From contig NZ_JANCTC010000001.1 in the NCBI RefSeq assembly GCF_024297145.1, positions 62,001 through 126,000 on the forward strand: DNA of 64,000 bases, given 5' to 3'. Positions 63,379 to 64,000 of this stretch are shown here, in pieces. The notes under the pieces were generated by a model that made no database searches, was not told where the DNA came from, and saw only the letters and a program-made list of their open reading frames with translations. The stretch's first letter is position 1. Each line of letters begins with the position of its first letter. A program made the position numbers and the translations under genes. This stretch comes from Mesorhizobium sp. LMG 17147 (lineage in GTDB: Bacteria > Pseudomonadota > Alphaproteobacteria > Rhizobiales > Rhizobiaceae).

Positions 63379-64000
63379 TATCGCCCAACGGGCCTCTTCG
63401 CATCGGCATTGGCGGCCCGGTCGGCTCGGGCAAGACGACGCTTACCGAAAAGCTCTGCAAGGCACTGCGTGACGAGTTTTCGATCGCCGTCGTCACCAAC
63501 GACATCTACACCAAGGAAGACGCCATGATGCTGGCCAGGTTGCAGGCCCTGCCCGAGGATCGCATCGTCGGCGTCGAGACCGGCGGCTGTCCGCACACCG
63601 CCATTCGCGAGGACGCCTCGATCAATCTGCAGGCGATCGCCGAGATGACCAGAAAATTCCCCGATCTCGACATCGTCTTCATCGAATCGGGCGGCGACAA
63701 TCTCGCCGCCACCTTCTCGCCGGACCTTGCCGACCTGACGCTCTACGTCATCTCGGTTTGCCAGGGCGAGGAGATCCCGCGCAAGGGCGGGCCGGCGATC
63801 ACCCGGTCCGATTTCCTGGTCATCAACAAGAGCGACCTTGCGCCCTATGTGAACGTCAATCTCGACATCATGGAACGCGACGCTGCCCGCATGCGCGGCA
63901 AGCGGCCGTTCGGCTTCACCGACCTGTCGCGCGGCAAGGGGCTGCAGGAGGTGATCGATTTCATCGTCGAGCATGGCGGGCTTCGGGTCGGCGCGGCCAC
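63375..64000 (+). CDS. ureG: Urease accessory protein UreG, cut by the right edge
   Basis: A GTPase of which 208 residues are visible; the stop lies just outside. The P-loop is GGPVGSGKT, with the metal-binding CPHTAIRED, the [14 protein letters not shown] segment and NKSDLAPYV guanine-binding motif. It couples GTP hydrolysis to nickel delivery into urease with UreD and UreF. ATG 63375 overlaps the DUF3995 stop. Confidence 0.97.
   Translation, partial: MISPNGPLRIGIGGPVGSGKTTLTEKLCKALRDEFSIAVVTNDIYTKEDAMMLARLQALPEDRIVGVETGGCPHTAIREDASINLQAIAEMTRKFPDLDIVFIESGGDNLAATFSPDLADLTLYVISVCQGEEIPRKGGPAITRSDFLVINKSDLAPYVNVNLDIMERDAARMRGKRPFGFTDLSRGKGLQEVIDFIVEHGGLRVGAA

Overview
The window is about 63% G+C chromosomal DNA whose genes look alphaproteobacterial, order Hyphomicrobiales, most like Mesorhizobium or a close relative. 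The indications are a split urease operon in the rhizobial style, an HWE-family histidine kinase, ribose-type sugar importers with IclR control, a NodF/NodE-like acyl carrier protein and ketosynthase pair, a Ku protein, and many sites matching the EcfG (general stress sigma factor) promoter. The genus is inferred from gene content and style; no database search was run. No phage, insertion sequence, integrase or CRISPR array was seen.

Layout. 1-7.6 kb: small stress and repair genes (phospholipase D-like protein, endonuclease/exonuclease/phosphatase-fold protein, DUF427, HD hydrolase, avidin-family protein, PAS-PAS-HWE kinase, Ku, NUDIX, AlkB, KTSC). 7.7-11.4 kb: acetate kinase and phosphoketolase, beside a probable kinase-gene remnant. 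11.7-14.6 kb: an isoaspartyl methyltransferase fused to an erythromycin-esterase-like domain, a small charged protein, and a membrane protein gene whose frame appears shifted at a run of seven A/T pairs. 14.6-19.5 kb: the prkA-yeaH-spoVR operon. 19.7-24.6 kb: ornithine cyclodeaminase and arginase divergent from an Lrp regulator, then small genes and DUF3182. 24.9-28.9 kb: cyoABCD quinol oxidase.

29.5-41.7 kb: an apparent catabolic operon on the plus strand. It holds a solute-binding-like protein without a signal peptide, an IclR regulator, a complete ribose-type ABC importer (one binding protein, two permeases, one double ATPase), an SDR dehydrogenase, a class III CoA-transferase, an enoyl-CoA hydratase, a fused two-domain CoA-transferase and an SMP-30 lactonase. 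The substrate is unknown. 41.7-53.8 kb: more small stress-type genes, 3-methyladenine glycosylase, a DUF2332 gene beside tRNA-Arg(CCG), an AraC/oxidoreductase divergent pair, a D-Ala-D-Ala carboxypeptidase, a mutarotase-like protein with a sugar-kinase-like P-loop protein, a histone H1-like protein and a glutathione transferase. 54-64 kb: the NodE/NodF-like pair divergent from ureD, then ureA, DUF1272, ureJ, ureB, two genes on the opposite strand, ureC, a membrane protein, ureE, ureF, DUF3995 and ureG, which is cut by the right edge.

The strongest unifying signal is regulatory. Fifteen promoter-shaped sites (counting both directions of the palindrome at 5999-6025) of the form GGAAC, 16 or 17 bases, then CGTT or GGTT lie just upstream of small stress-type genes on both strands. 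Three intergenic regions serve genes in opposite directions. This suggests that the accessory genes interleaved with the metabolic operons belong to one general stress regulon, probably PhyR-EcfG controlled. PhyR and EcfG themselves are not in the window.
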